DNA from: Kitasatospora xanthocidica | GTDB lineage: Bacteria > Actinomycetota > Actinomycetes > Streptomycetales > Streptomycetaceae | DNA: 64,000 nucleotides | Reading direction: 5' to 3' | NCBI RefSeq assembly: GCF_014656195.1 | Contig: NZ_BNBY01000006.1 | Span: forward strand, 315,301 to 379,300 | Part shown: positions 26,739 through 37,089 of the stretch, one piece after another | Layout: each line of letters opens with the position of its first letter | How positions within the stretch are numbered: the first letter of the stretch is position 1 | Position numbers and translations under genes: made by a program | Notes under the pieces: model-generated | Databases searched by the model: none | What the model was told of the DNA's origin: nothing | The model's input: the letters and a program-made list of their open reading frames with translations, nothing else

Positions 26739-28247
26739 ATGACGCAGCTGATGGGCCGTCCGATCCTGGAGGCGCCGGGAGAACTGGGCGGACGCCCCGC
26801 GCTGGCCGACCTGTTGGCGGGGGTGCGGACGGCGCTGGTCGGCTTGGCGGTGGTCGGGGTGCCGGTGCTCGGGCTCTGGGTGGTGACCCCGGACGCGGAC
26901 GACGGCGCGGCGGCCGCCACCCGGTTGGCGGGGGTGTTGTGGCTGCTCGGGCACGGTGCGCCGGTGCTGCGCGGGGAGGCGGACGCCCCGCTGACGGTCA
27001 CTCCGTTGCTGCTCGGCGCCCTGGCCGTGGTGCGGCTCCACCGGGCGGGTGCAGGGGTGGCGGCGCGGCGCGGGCTGCGGTCGCGCTGGGGCGGTCCGGT
27101 GGCGTTGTGGGCGGGGTACTGCGCGGTGGCGGTCGTGGTGGCGTTGCACTGCGCGGGTGCCGGGCTGTTCCGCAGCCGGGTGGTGTGGGACGTCCTGGTG
27201 GTGGCGCTGGTGGCCGCCCTGGCGACGGCGGCCGGGGTCCGCTCGGCCGGCACCGGGGCCACCCCGGTCGCCGGTTCCCTGCTGGACCGGCTCCCGCCGC
27301 CGTACCGTCCGGACGGTGCCGCGCCGGTGGTGCGGGCGGCGGCGTCGGCGGCCGGGGCCGGGCTGGTCGCGGCGGGCGGGGTGCTGGTGGCGGTGTCGGC
27401 GGTGCTGGACGCGGTGGCCGGCGGCGGGCGCGGGATGGCGCTGCTCGGGGGCGGGCCCGCCGCGCTGCTGGGGTTGTCGCTGCTCTCGCTGGTGCTGCTG
27501 CCGAACGCGCTGGTGTGGGGTGCGGCGTACGCGCTGGGCCCGGGGTTCGCGGTGGGGGCCGGGACGGTGGTGTCCCCGGCCGGGACGGCGCTGGGGCCGG
27601 TACCGGACTTCCCGTTGTTCGCCCTGCTGCCGGCCGACGGGCCGGGCGGCTGGCGATGGGCGGTGCTGGTGCTGCCGTTGCTGGCCGGGGTGGTGCCGGC
27701 GGTGCTGCTGGGCCGTGCGGCGGCGGGGTTGCGGGGTCCGGACGGCGGGGTCGAGGACCGGCCCGAGCCGTGGCCGCCGGCCGCGACGGTGGCGGCCGCG
27801 GTGGCGACGGCCCTGGTGGTCGGGGCGGCGGCGGTGCTGTCGGGCTGGCTGTCCGGTGGGGCGCTGGCGGGCGGGCGGATGGTCCGGCTGGGGCCGGTGC
27901 CGTGGTGGACGGGCCTGGCGGCGGCGGCCTGGGTGGTGCTGGTGGCGGTGCCGGGCGCGCTGCTGGTGCGGCATCAGGTGCTCGGCGCGGCGGCTCGGCA
28001 GGCGGCGGAGCGAACGGCGGCGGAGCAGCAGCCGGCGGGCCTTCAGCCGGCGGACCGGGGCCCGGCGGCCGGGCAGGGCGCGTACGCCCGGCTCGCGTGG
28101 CGGGCGCGCCGGGGTGCGCTGGGGCTGCGCGCCCGGACGTACGCCCTGGTGCTGCGGCTGTCGGGGCCGGCCGCCGGGGCCTCGGACCCGGACGAGGGCT
28201 TGGACGAGGGCCTGAACGGGGGCCTGAACGGGGGCCCGGCCGACTGA
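26739..28247 (+). CDS. DUF6350 family integral membrane protein
   Basis: The roughly 500-residue product is almost entirely hydrophobic, with about a dozen predicted membrane helices and short Arg-rich loops, ending in a charged tail with repeated Gly/Asn/Leu. I recognise the streptomycete DUF6350 (PerM-like) family found between sucD and purN. No substrate can be named. The ATG at 26739 has a short GAGG just upstream; ATGs at 26709 and 26730 are alternatives. The gene is divergent to the LuxR/sigma-like gene across a relatively AT-rich patch (26651-26675, with TAAGCCAATAATCT) that probably holds the promoters. Confidence 0.75.
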   Translation: MTQLMGRPILEAPGELGGRPALADLLAGVRTALVGLAVVGVPVLGLWVVTPDADDGAAAATRLAGVLWLLGHGAPVLRGEADAPLTVTPLLLGALAVVRLHRAGAGVAARRGLRSRWGGPVALWAGYCAVAVVVALHCAGAGLFRSRVVWDVLVVALVAALATAAGVRSAGTGATPVAGSLLDRLPPPYRPDGAAPVVRAAASAAGAGLVAAGGVLVAVSAVLDAVAGGGRGMALLGGGPAALLGLSLLSLVLLPNALVWGAAYALGPGFAVGAGTVVSPAGTALGPVPDFPLFALLPADGPGGWRWAVLVLPLLAGVVPAVLLGRAAAGLRGPDGGVEDRPEPWPPAATVAAAVATALVVGAAAVLSGWLSGGALAGGRMVRLGPVPWWTGLAAAAWVVLVAVPGALLVRHQVLGAAARQAAERTAAEQQPAGLQPADRGPAAGQGAYARLAWRARRGALGLRARTYALVLRLSGPAAGASDPDEGLDEGLNGGLNGGPAD

Positions 28248-28284
28248 CGGCCGCGCCCCCGACCGCTCGCTCGCCCGCCCGCGG

Positions 28285-28968
28285 CTACTCGGTGTTGCCG
28301 GTGAAGTCCACGTACCACTGCGGTGCGTACCGGTCGCAGTTCTCGGCGCCGACCGTGGTCAGCGAGTCCCGCACGCAGGTGACGTAGTCGCGGTAGTGGT
28401 AGTTGAGGCCGATCACCGACATGGCGACGACGACGGTCATCGCGCCGGTCAGGATGCCGGCGAGTGCGGCCGGGGTGAGCGGGTTGGGCGCCGGGGCCAT
28501 CGGGACCGGCCCGGCCGGGCCGACCGGACCGAACGGCCCCGCCGCGGCGGCGGTCGCCGCCGGGGTGCCCTTCGGGCTCCGCAGGGCGCCGATGCCCCAG
28601 ACGATGCCCAGCAGTCCGACCAGCAGGGCGATCCAGTGGAAGCCGGTGAACAGGCAGACCAGGGCGAACGGCCCGGCCAGCGCCGCGTTGCGGGCCCGGC
28701 GGTGGGCCGGGTTCGCGGGGTCGAGCCGGGGCGGCTGCGGGGCCGGCGGCCGCTGGCCGGGGCTGCCGTCGCCCTGGCCGGAGCCCCACGGCGGCGGGAG
28801 CTGCGGGCGCTCGCCACCCGGGCCGCCGCCCTGACCGCCGCCACCGTGACCGCCGCCGTCCTGGCCCTCGCCGGTCCAGGGGCTGCGCGGCTGCCACGGC
28901 TGGTCCGGGGCGTCCGCCGGCGGCGGCGCGAAGGGGTTGCGCTCGTCGGTGTCGTCGCCGCTGCTCAT
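28285..28968 (-). CDS. DUF4190-like small membrane protein
   Basis: The 227-residue product has a Gly/Pro/Gln-rich hydrophilic N-terminus of about 95 residues, two membrane helices enclosing a Gly-rich turn (about 98-130, GPFALVCLFTGFHWIALLVG), an Ala/Pro linker and a third helix (about 167-190). A short C-terminal part with two Cys follows. The pattern resembles streptomycete DUF4190-type proteins. The function is unknown. The start at 28968 lacks a clear Shine-Dalgarno sequence; an in-frame GTG at 29046 would add an Asp/Arg/Pro repeat. Confidence 0.65.
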   Translation of the reverse strand: MSSGDDTDERNPFAPPPADAPDQPWQPRSPWTGEGQDGGGHGGGGQGGGPGGERPQLPPPWGSGQGDGSPGQRPPAPQPPRLDPANPAHRRARNAALAGPFALVCLFTGFHWIALLVGLLGIVWGIGALRSPKGTPAATAAAAGPFGPVGPAGPVPMAPAPNPLTPAALAGILTGAMTVVVAMSVIGLNYHYRDYVTCVRDSLTTVGAENCDRYAPQWYVDFTGNTE

Positions 28969-28984
28969 GGGTTCAGCCAATCCT

Positions 28985-29040
28985 CGTCGGTCCGGTCGGT
29001 CTGGTCGGTCTGGTCGGTCGGTCGTCGGTTCGTCGGTCGG
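28985..29040. repeat. GGTC-type minisatellite
   Basis: Short degenerate tandem copies of GGTC(T/C)GGTC run through these bases. If the upstream neighbour used its alternative start, they would encode an Asp-Arg-Pro repeat. Confidence 0.6.
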
Positions 29041-29323
29041 GGGCACCCGTCGTCGCCCGGCAGGCCCGTCGGGCGTCCGTCGGCCGGTCGTCCGTGCGGG
29101 CCCGGGTCGGGCCTCGGAAGGTCCTTCGTCAGTCCTCGGTCAGTCATCGGCCGCGGCTCCGGGGGAGCCCGGCCCGGGGGCCTGGCGGTCGGCGCGGTCG
29201 CCCGCGCCCTCCAATGATCCCGCAGCCGTCCGTCGCTCCACCGGCGGCCCGGGCTCCGGGCCGGTCGGGTCCGGTCGGCCGGGAGCGACCCGGGTGCCGG
29301 GGCCGGGGAGATCCCCGTCTCAA

Positions 29324-29335
29324 CTACGCGCGTAG
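29324..29335. promoter_or_regulatory. Palindromic operator candidate upstream of purN
   Basis: CTACGCGCGTAG is a perfect 12-bp palindrome about 195 bases before the purN start. Related sequences lie upstream of guaA (2074-2085) and of the BMP transporter gene (59372-59381), suggesting a purine-responsive regulator. This is inference. Confidence 0.4.
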
Positions 29336-29529
29336 CGCCGCCAGGAGGGTGCGGAGGCCCTCCGACCAGCCGTTATCGTGGTGACGGTCAGCAGCTCACA
29401 TCGGTTCCCCGGGGCCCGCGTCGCGGCGGGTTCTCCTGGTGTTCCCCCTCGCTCGACCTGCCGTTCGTAGTGGCCCCACCACCGGTGGACGTACCAGCGC
29501 ACGGCGCCCGACCTACGGAGAATCGCGCA

Positions 29530-30189
29530 GTGGCCGCCGCCCCCGCCCAGCACTTCCCGCCCCGTACGTCCGGACCGGCCCGCCTGGTGGTGCTGGTCTC
29601 CGGCTCCGGCACCAACCTGCAGGCGCTGATCGACGCCGTCGCGGACGAGGCGTACGGCGCCGAGATCCTCGCCGTCGGCGCGGACCGGGACGCGATCGCC
29701 GGCCTGGAGCGCGCCGCGAAGGCCGGCCTGCCGAGCTTCGTCCACCGGGTGAAGGACTTCCCGGACCGGGCCGCCTGGGACCGCGCGCTGACCGCCTCCG
29801 TCGCCGAGTACGAGCCGGACCTGGTCGTCACGGCCGGTTTCATGAAGATCCTCGGCCCCGAGTTCATCACCGCCTTCGCCGGGCGGATCGTCAACACCCA
29901 CCCCGCACTGCTGCCCGCCTTCCCCGGCGCCCACGGCGTCACCGACGCGCTCGCGTACGGCGTGAAGGTCACCGGCTGCACCGTCCACCTGGTCGACGCC
30001 GGCGTGGACACCGGGCCGATCATCGCGCAGGGCGTCGTCGAGGTCGTCGACGCCGACCACGCCGATGGCGGCGACGCGCTGCACGAGCGCATCAAGACTG
30101 TCGAGCGCAAGCTGCTCGTCGACGTCGTGGGCCGGCTGGCCCGCGAGGGTCACCGCATCGAGGACCGAAAGGTATGGATCCCGGCATGA
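29530..30189 (+). CDS. purN: Phosphoribosylglycinamide formyltransferase
   Basis: Transfers the formyl group of 10-formyl-THF to GAR in purine synthesis. The 219-residue enzyme has [15 protein letters not shown] at the substrate-binding N-terminus, the catalytic Asn/His pair in [12 protein letters not shown], and the catalytic Asp in [11 protein letters not shown]. The GTG at 29530 is chosen because GGAG lies 9 bases before it; an earlier in-frame ATG (29470) has no such site and adds a non-conserved tail. It overlaps purH by ATGA. Confidence 0.97.
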   Translation: MAAAPAQHFPPRTSGPARLVVLVSGSGTNLQALIDAVADEAYGAEILAVGADRDAIAGLERAAKAGLPSFVHRVKDFPDRAAWDRALTASVAEYEPDLVVTAGFMKILGPEFITAFAGRIVNTHPALLPAFPGAHGVTDALAYGVKVTGCTVHLVDAGVDTGPIIAQGVVEVVDADHADGGDALHERIKTVERKLLVDVVGRLAREGHRIEDRKVWIPA

Positions 30190-31763
30190 GTGCCAGCTCC
30201 ACCACCCCCCCTGTCTCCGAGAACATCCGTCCGATCCGTCGTGCGCTGATCAGCGTGTACGACAAGACCGGTCTGGAGGAGCTGGCCCAGGGCCTGCACG
30301 CCGCCGGGGTCGCCATCGTCTCCACCGGTTCCACCGCGGGCCGGATCGCCGCCGCCGGCGTCCCGGTGACCGAGGTCTCCGAGCTCACCGGCTTCCCGGA
30401 GTGCCTGGACGGGCGGGTGAAGACCCTGCACCCGCGCGTGCACGCCGGAGTGCTGGCCGACCTGCGCCTGGAGTCGCACCGCGCGCAGCTGGCCGAGCTG
30501 GGCGTCGAGCCCTTCGACCTGGTCGTGGTGAACCTCTACCCGTTCAAGGCCACCGTCGCCTCGGGCGCCACCCCGGACGAGTGCGTCGAGCAGATCGACA
30601 TCGGCGGCCCGAGCATGGTGCGCGCCGCCGCCAAGAACCACCCCTCGGTGGCCGTCGTGGTCGACCCGGCCCGCTACGCCGACGTGCTGCAGGCCGTGCA
30701 GGACGGCGGCTTCGACCTGGCCACCCGCAAGCGCCTGGCCGGTGCCGCGTTCGCCCACACCGCCGCCTACGACGTGGCTGTCGCCTCCTGGTTCGAGGAC
30801 GGCTACGCCCCCAGCGACGAGCGTTTCCCGGAGTTCCTGGGCGCCACCTGGGAGCGGCAGAACGTGCTGCGCTACGGCGAGAACCCGCACCAGGGCGCCG
30901 CGCTGTACAGCGACGGCACCGGCGGCCTGGCCGGCGCGCAGCAGCTGCACGGCAAGGAGATGTCGTACAACAACTACGTCGACACCGACGCCGCCCGCCG
31001 TGCCGCGTACGACCACGCCGAGCCGGCCGTCGCGATCATCAAGCACGCCAACCCGTGCGGCATCGGGACCGGCGCCGACGTCGCCGAGGCGCACCGCAAG
31101 GCGCACGAGTGCGACCCGGTCTCCGCGTACGGCGGCGTGATCGCGGTCAACCGCCCGGTCACCGTCGAGCTGGCCGAGCAGATCGCCCCGATCTTCACCG
31201 AGGTCGTCGTGGCCCCGGGTTACGAGGACGGCGCCCTGGAGGTGCTGACCCGCAAGAAGAACCTGCGGGTGCTGCTCGCCCCCGAGGCCCCGGCCAACCG
31301 CCAGGAGGTCCGCCCGATCTCCGGCGGCGTGCTGCTGCAGGAGACCGACCGGGTGCACGCCGAGGGCGACGACCCGGCGAACTGGACGCTCGCCACCGGT
31401 GAGGCGCTCTCCGCGGCCGAGCTGGCCGAGCTGGCCTTCGCCTGGCGGGCCTGCCGGGCCGTCAAGTCCAACGCGATCCTGCTGGCCAAGGACGGCGCCT
31501 CGGTCGGCGTCGGCATGGGCCAGGTCAACCGGGTCGACTCCTGCAAGCTCGCGGTCGAGCGGGCCGGCGAGCGGGCCAAGGGCGCGTACGCGGCCTCGGA
31601 CGCCTTCTTCCCGTTCGCGGACGGCCCGGCGATCCTGATCGCGGCCGGCGTCAAGGCCATCGTCCAGCCCGGCGGTTCGATCCGTGACGAGGAGGTCGTC
31701 GCGGCGGCCGCCGAGGCCGGCGTGACCATGTACTTCACCGGCGCGCGGCACTTCTTCCACTGA
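30186..31763 (+). CDS. purH: Bifunctional AICAR transformylase / IMP cyclohydrolase
   Basis: The 525-residue enzyme performs the last two steps to IMP. The N-terminal cyclohydrolase domain ([17 protein letters not shown], then STGSTA and DGRVKTLHP) is followed by the transformylase domain with [10 protein letters not shown] and the catalytic KHANPCG. The length is standard. Its ATG overlaps the purN stop (ATGA), so purNH is an operon with coupled translation. A 17-bp hairpin follows. Confidence 0.98.
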   Translation: MSASSTTPPVSENIRPIRRALISVYDKTGLEELAQGLHAAGVAIVSTGSTAGRIAAAGVPVTEVSELTGFPECLDGRVKTLHPRVHAGVLADLRLESHRAQLAELGVEPFDLVVVNLYPFKATVASGATPDECVEQIDIGGPSMVRAAAKNHPSVAVVVDPARYADVLQAVQDGGFDLATRKRLAGAAFAHTAAYDVAVASWFEDGYAPSDERFPEFLGATWERQNVLRYGENPHQGAALYSDGTGGLAGAQQLHGKEMSYNNYVDTDAARRAAYDHAEPAVAIIKHANPCGIGTGADVAEAHRKAHECDPVSAYGGVIAVNRPVTVELAEQIAPIFTEVVVAPGYEDGALEVLTRKKNLRVLLAPEAPANRQEVRPISGGVLLQETDRVHAEGDDPANWTLATGEALSAAELAELAFAWRACRAVKSNAILLAKDGASVGVGMGQVNRVDSCKLAVERAGERAKGAYAASDAFFPFADGPAILIAAGVKAIVQPGGSIRDEEVVAAAAEAGVTMYFTGARHFFH

Positions 31764-31823
31764 GCCGCGTCCGGCCGTGACCGGACGGGCCCGCCGGGCC
31801 CGCTGACGGCGTGACGGCATGAC

Positions 31824-31863
31824 AGAGCGGCCCGGCCCCTCCGAGGAGGGGCCGGGCCGCTCT
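31824..31863 (+). terminator. Hairpin terminator after purH
   Basis: A perfect 17-bp stem (arms 31824-31840 and 31847-31863) with a CCGAGG loop lies 60 bases after the purH stop and in front of a convergent gene, so it may serve both. Confidence 0.85.
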
Positions 31864-31882
31864 CGCGCGTCGCGCGGGCCGG

Positions 31883-32485
31883 TCAGTACCTCGGCCGGTT
31901 GAACCAGTTGACGCCGTCCCGGACGCACATGGCGCTGATCCAGATGATGCAGATCGCCAGCCACAGCAGGCCGAAGACCAGCAGCGCGGCGCTGCCGACG
32001 TTGATCCCGCCGATCAGGATCAGCAGGCCCAGCAGCGAGGCGATCGAGCCGTAGACGATGGTGGTGATGCGGACGCTGTTGCCGCCCTTGCCGAACTTCG
32101 CGCCCAGCGTGATGGAGAGCGCGGCGGCCAGCGCGAACAGGATCGCGAAGACCACCGCGATGCCCGCGGCGGCGTCGCCGATCGCGCTGAACGGGTTGTC
32201 GCTGGTGGTGGTCCTGCTGAGGGTGGTGCTGGCGTCCTTGGCGGCCGCGGCGCCGATCAGGTAGGCGATCGCGAGGATCACCTGCACGCCGCCCACCACG
32301 AACAGCAGCACCCGCGCGGTCGTCACCAGGCCCGGCATGGACGGCGGCACGGCCGGCGCGTAGCCGTAGACCGGGGCCTGCTGCGGGTAGCCGTACGCGG
32401 CCGGCGGGGCCTGCTGCGGGTAGCCGTAGCCGGGGGCGGCCGGCGGCTGGCCGTACGGGTTGTTCGGGTCGGGCGGGTAACTCAT
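31883..32485 (-). CDS. Small four-helix membrane protein with Tyr/Pro/Gln-rich N-terminus
   Basis: The 200-residue product begins with a cytoplasmic repeat-rich segment (YGYPQQAP units, residues 1-48), followed by four membrane helices (about 55-78, 105-127, 137-158, 164-186) and a short basic tail. Such Tyr/Pro/Gly-rich tails are common on actinobacterial membrane proteins. No function can be given. GGAGG lies 6 bases before the ATG. The gene converges on purH. Confidence 0.75.
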   Translation of the reverse strand: MSYPPDPNNPYGQPPAAPGYGYPQQAPPAAYGYPQQAPVYGYAPAVPPSMPGLVTTARVLLFVVGGVQVILAIAYLIGAAAAKDASTTLSRTTTSDNPFSAIGDAAAGIAVVFAILFALAAALSITLGAKFGKGGNSVRITTIVYGSIASLLGLLILIGGINVGSAALLVFGLLWLAICIIWISAMCVRDGVNWFNRPRY

Positions 32486-33033
32486 GGATGCCTCCGGGCA
32501 GTTACGGGGACGCGGGGACGGGACGGCGGGCGGCCCGGTGTCGGTCGGTGAGTCGGGTCGCCGACCGGACGGGACGGTAGCGGAGCGGGGTGACGGCCCG
32601 GCGGCGGTGCCGGGCGCCGTCGGCTCAGCGACGTGGTGAGGACCGGAGGAGCGGGACCGTCGACGGGCCCGACGCGGGCGGGACGGCGCCGCGGTGTTCG
32701 GGCTGCTCGGACTGCTGTGGTCGACTCACTGGCTCTTTCCCCCGGGTACGCACCGCCGCGGGATCCGTCGGCCCGTCACCGGGCCGGTCGCGGCGGAGAT
32801 GCCCGCTTATCGTGATCCGGACGGCGGCGCCGTGTCCAGCCGGTTCCGCGGGCCGGGCCAAGACTGTGGCGCAACCGCAACGTCCGGCGGACCTTCGTGC
32901 CCGTCCGGTCACCTGCCCGGCCACCCGCACCGTCGCCTGCCCGGCCACCCGCCCGGTCATCTGCCCGGCCACCTGTCCGGCCACCCGTCCGGCCGTGGTA
33001 CGGCGACCGGTCGCGATCCGGGAGAATGGTGTC
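32486..33033. other. Non-coding region upstream of folD
   Basis: About 550 bases without a plausible gene. The first 150 bases upstream of the minus-strand membrane gene probably hold its promoter. A 24-bp tandem repeat occupies 32908-32994. Open frames across the region are Arg/Pro/His-rich artefacts. Confidence 0.5.
32908..32994. repeat. 24-bp tandem repeats upstream of folD
   Basis: Three and a half head-to-tail units of about 24 bases share the core CTGCCCGGCCACC. They end 39 bases before the folD start, inside the likely 5' untranslated or promoter region. Confidence 0.8.
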
Positions 33034-33888
33034 ATGACTGCCCAGATTCTCGATGGCAAGGCCACCGCCGCCGCGATCAAGTCCGAACTCGCCGCCCGCG
33101 TGGCGGCCCTCAAGGCGAAGGGCGTCACGCCCGGCCTCGGCACCGTCCTGGTCGGCGACGACCCGGGCAGCCGCTGGTACGTGAACGGCAAGCACAAGGA
33201 CTGCGCCGAGGTCGGCATCGCCTCGATCCAGCGCGAGCTGCCCGCCACCGCCACCCAGGAGGACGTCGAGAACGTCGTCCGCGAGCTCAACGCCGACCCG
33301 ACCTGCACCGGCTACATCGTCCAGCTGCCGCTGCCCAAGGGCCTGGACCAGAACCCGGTCCTGGAGCTGATGGACCCGGACAAGGACGCCGACGGCCTGC
33401 ACCCGACCTCGCTCGGCCGGCTCGCCCTCGGCATCGAGGGCCCGCTGCCCTGCACCCCGCTGGGCATCGTCGAGCTGCTGCGCCGCCACGACGTCGAGAT
33501 CGACGGCGCCGAGGTGGTCGTGGTCGGCCGCGGCATCACCGTCGGCCGTTCGATCGGCCTGCTGCTGACCCGCCGGTCCGAGAACGCCACGGTGACCCTG
33601 TGCCACACCGGCACCCGGGACCTGAGCTCCCACCTGCGCAAGGCCGACATCATCGTGGCCGCCGCCGGCGTGCCGCACCTGGTGAAGCCGGAGGACGTCA
33701 AGCCGGGCGCGGCGGTGCTGGACGTGGGCGTCAGCCGCAGCGAGGGCAAGATCGTCGGCGACGTCCACCCGGGCGTGGCCGAGGTGGCCGGCTGGATCTC
33801 CCCCAACCCCGGCGGCGTGGGCCCGATGACCCGCGCGATGCTGCTCAACAACATCGTCGAGGCGGCCGAGCGCCGCGCCGGCATCTGA
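33034..33888 (+). CDS. folD: Bifunctional methylene-THF dehydrogenase / methenyl-THF cyclohydrolase
   Basis: The 284-residue enzyme interconverts methylene-, methenyl- and 10-formyl-THF, supplying purN and purH. Visible motifs are the catalytic Lys in [19 protein letters not shown], the Rossmann segment [13 protein letters not shown], and the C-terminal [20 protein letters not shown] lies 9 bases before the ATG. A DUF3017 gene follows after 19 bases. Confidence 0.98.
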   Translation: MTAQILDGKATAAAIKSELAARVAALKAKGVTPGLGTVLVGDDPGSRWYVNGKHKDCAEVGIASIQRELPATATQEDVENVVRELNADPTCTGYIVQLPLPKGLDQNPVLELMDPDKDADGLHPTSLGRLALGIEGPLPCTPLGIVELLRRHDVEIDGAEVVVVGRGITVGRSIGLLLTRRSENATVTLCHTGTRDLSSHLRKADIIVAAAGVPHLVKPEDVKPGAAVLDVGVSRSEGKIVGDVHPGVAEVAGWISPNPGGVGPMTRAMLLNNIVEAAERRAGI

Positions 33889-33907
33889 CACCCCAGGGAC
33901 GGCGAGC

Positions 33908-34333
33908 ATGACTGAACCGCGACCGGCGCGGACCCGGCGCAGGCCGGTCAAGACCACCGGCACCCTGCCGCCCGAGGGCTCGGCCGCGGCCCTCGGGCGC
34001 GAGCACGCCCTGCCGGTCCGGCAGTGGCCGATAACGCTGGTCCTGCTGGTGGTCGGCGCCGGACTCGCGGTCACGTGGTTCGCCGACTTCAAGGACGGCT
34101 TCAAGTACGGGCTGCTGATCCTCGGCGGCGGTGTGCTGCTGGGCGCGGTGCTGCGCCTGCTGCTGCCCGAGGTCGGGATGCTGGCGGTGCGCAGCCGCTT
34201 CACCGACGTGATCGTGCTGACCTTCCTGGGAGCCTCGATCGTGCTGCTGACCCTGGTCGCGCAGCCGAACCCGTGGCTGCAGATCCCGCTGCTCGACAAC
34301 ATCGGCCAGCTGATGGGCCGGCCCAAGCACTGA
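33908..34333 (+). CDS. DUF3017 domain membrane protein
   Basis: The 141-residue product has a basic, Pro-containing N-terminus (1-38) and three membrane helices (about 40-58, 68-88, 99-118). The DUF3017 family is regularly found next to folD in actinomycetes. Its function is unknown. It lies 19 bases after folD, in the same operon, and is followed by a 20-bp hairpin. Confidence 0.85.
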   Translation: MTEPRPARTRRRPVKTTGTLPPEGSAAALGREHALPVRQWPITLVLLVVGAGLAVTWFADFKDGFKYGLLILGGGVLLGAVLRLLLPEVGMLAVRSRFTDVIVLTFLGASIVLLTLVAQPNPWLQIPLLDNIGQLMGRPKH

Positions 34334-34340
34334 CCGGCCC

Positions 34341-34402
34341 GAACGCCGCGGCCCCCGCCCGACCCCCGCGCTCCGGGGCGCCGGGCGGGGGCCGCGGCGT
34401 TC
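34341..34402 (+). terminator. Long hairpin terminator after folD operon
   Basis: A perfect 20-bp stem (34341-34360 with 34383-34402) encloses a 22-base loop. It begins 8 bases after the DUF3017 stop. Confidence 0.85.
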
Positions 34403-34435
34403 CCGCGACACATCCGCCCTGCGACGCGTCGGCTC

Positions 34436-34499
34436 CGTGGCGCATCAGCGATGTGGCGCATCAGCGCTGTGACGCATCAGCGCTGTGACGCATCAGCCA
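34436..34499. repeat. Four 16-bp tandem repeats upstream of mdh
   Basis: Four adjacent 16-base units with consensus TGTG(A/G)CGCATCAGCGC begin 130 bases before the mdh terminator-free leader. Units 2 and 3 differ at one base. The position just upstream of the likely promoter would suit a multi-site operator, but slippage is also possible. Confidence 0.85.
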
Positions 34500-34536
34500 C
34501 GCCCGCACACGCGGCGTACGCTTCCCTTTGCGATAA

Positions 34537-35622
<1,086 letters not shown>

Positions 35623-35637
35623 GCCCGCTGAGCACTC

Positions 35638-35676
35638 CGGCGGCCCGTCACCCCTCCCCGGGGCGGCGGGCCGCCG
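35638..35676 (+). terminator. Hairpin terminator after mdh
   Basis: CGGCGGCCCG (35638-35647) pairs with CGGGCCGCCG (35667-35676), and the loop can pair further. It begins 16 bases after the mdh stop. Confidence 0.75.
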
Positions 35677-35719
35677 CCGTGTCCGGCCACAGGGGCCCGC
35701 CGCCGGGCACCGGCCGCCC

Positions 35720-35725
35720 TACACT
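35720..35725 (+). promoter_or_regulatory. -10 box for a leaderless start
   Basis: TACACT ends 8 bases before the GTG of the CNNM-type gene, with no Shine-Dalgarno sequence between; the transcript is probably leaderless. Confidence 0.45.
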
Positions 35726-35733
35726 GGCCCGCT

Positions 35734-37059
35734 GTGAACGAAACCCTCGGGGACGCCGCGCTCGTCCTCGTCTTCATCCTGCTGGGCGGGCTGTTCAACG
35801 TCGCCGAGATCTCGCTGATCTCGCTGCGCGAGGGCCAGATCCGGACGCTGGAGGCGCGCGGCACCCGGCGTTCGGCCCGGGCCGCGCACCTGGCCGCCGA
35901 CCCCAACCGCTTCCTGGCCGCCGTCCAGGTCGGCGTGACCTGCATGGGCTTCCTCTCCGCCGCCTTCGGCGCGGACACCCTGGCCGGGAAGGTCGCCCCG
36001 CTGTTCGTCCGGGCCGGCCTGACCGAGGGGATGGCCGACGCGGTCGCGCTGGTCGGCCTCACCCTGGTGATCAGCTACGTGTCGCTGGTGCTCGGCGAGC
36101 TGACCCCCAAGCGGATCGGCCTGCAGCGCGCCGAGTCCATCGCGGTGACTTCCGCCCCGGTGGTGGACGTGATGTCGGTCGTGCTGCGCCCGGTGATCTG
36201 GCTGCTCGGCCACTCCACCAACCTGATGGTCCGGCTGCTCGGCGGCGATCCGACGGCCGGCCGGGGCTCGATGAGCTCCGAGGAGCTGCGCGGCCTGGTC
36301 GCCGCCAACACCGAACTCGGCAGCGACGAACGGACGATGATCGCCGACGTGTTCGCCGCCGGGGAGCGCCAGCTGCGCGAGGTGATGGTCCCGCGCACCG
36401 AGGTGACCTTCCTGGACGCCGAGCGCCCGCTGGCCGCCGTACGGCACCAGGCCGACACCTCCCCGCACTCGCGCTACCCGGTGGTCGAGGGCAGCGCGGA
36501 CGCGGTGGTCGGCTTCGTGCACGTCCGCGACCTGTACGGCGCGCGCGGCGAACAGGCCGCCAAGGCCCGCGACCTGGCCCGCCCGGTCAAGCTGCTGCCC
36601 GGCACCAAACTGGTGCTGGAGGCGATGGGCGAGATGCGCCGCGAGGGCCACCACCTGGCCATCGTGGTGGACGAGTACGGCGGCACCGCCGGGATCGTCA
36701 CCCTGGAGGACCTGGTCGAGGAGGTGATCGGGGAGATCCGGGACGAGTACGACCGGCCGGAGACCGCGCCCACCCGCCGGCTGGCCGGCGGCGGCGTGGA
36801 GCTGGACGGCCTGCTCAACCTCGGGGACTTCGCCGAGGAGACCGGCGTCACCCTGCCCGAGGGCCCGTACGAGACGGTGGCCGGCTGCCTGGTCGCCTCG
36901 CTCGGCCGGCTGCCCCGGGACGGCGACCAGGTGCGGGTGCCGCTGGAGGGCGACGGCGTGGTGCTGCTGACGGTGGCCAAGGTGGAGGGCCGGCGGATCG
37001 CCCGGGTGAGGGTGAGTGCCGTCACACTGGCCGAGCCTCCGGGGGCGGACGTTTCCTGA
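35734..37059 (+). CDS. Hemolysin C/CorC-type (CNNM) membrane transporter
   Basis: The 441-residue protein has an N-terminal CNNM/DUF21 membrane domain of three or four helices (about 1-190, including LISLREGQIRTLEARGTRRS), a CBS-domain pair (about 205-330, VMVPRTEVTFLD and GGTAGIVTLEDLVEEVIGEI) and a C-terminal CorC_HlyC domain (about 345-430, LDGLLNLGDFAEETG). The family exports magnesium or cobalt; the older hemolysin name is misleading. The ion is not known here. The GTG start lacks a ribosome-binding site but follows a TACACT box at leaderless spacing. Confidence 0.9.
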   Translation: MNETLGDAALVLVFILLGGLFNVAEISLISLREGQIRTLEARGTRRSARAAHLAADPNRFLAAVQVGVTCMGFLSAAFGADTLAGKVAPLFVRAGLTEGMADAVALVGLTLVISYVSLVLGELTPKRIGLQRAESIAVTSAPVVDVMSVVLRPVIWLLGHSTNLMVRLLGGDPTAGRGSMSSEELRGLVAANTELGSDERTMIADVFAAGERQLREVMVPRTEVTFLDAERPLAAVRHQADTSPHSRYPVVEGSADAVVGFVHVRDLYGARGEQAAKARDLARPVKLLPGTKLVLEAMGEMRREGHHLAIVVDEYGGTAGIVTLEDLVEEVIGEIRDEYDRPETAPTRRLAGGGVELDGLLNLGDFAEETGVTLPEGPYETVAGCLVASLGRLPRDGDQVRVPLEGDGVVLLTVAKVEGRRIARVRVSAVTLAEPPGADVS

Positions 37060-37089
37060 GCGACCGGTGGAACTGGAAGAATGGCCCGC

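Larger units (their letters stand above)
28969..29529. other. Non-coding region upstream of purN
   Basis: About 560 bases without a convincing gene. It holds a GGTC-rich minisatellite at its left end, a perfect palindrome CTACGCGCGTAG (29324-29335) and a TTATCGT box near 29375 that could be a -10 element for purN. Open frames here are Gly/Pro/Arg-rich and look non-coding. Confidence 0.5.

Noticed and set aside
24276..28247. Secondary-metabolite gene cluster
   Set aside because: A LuxR-type HTH and membrane protein are present, but no biosynthetic enzymes are nearby.
32908..32994. CRISPR array
   Set aside because: The units are contiguous tandem repeats with no spacers and no cas genes nearby.
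34436..34499. CRISPR-like or integrative-element attachment repeats
   Set aside because: The 16-bp units adjoin without spacers; no integrase or tRNA gene is present.
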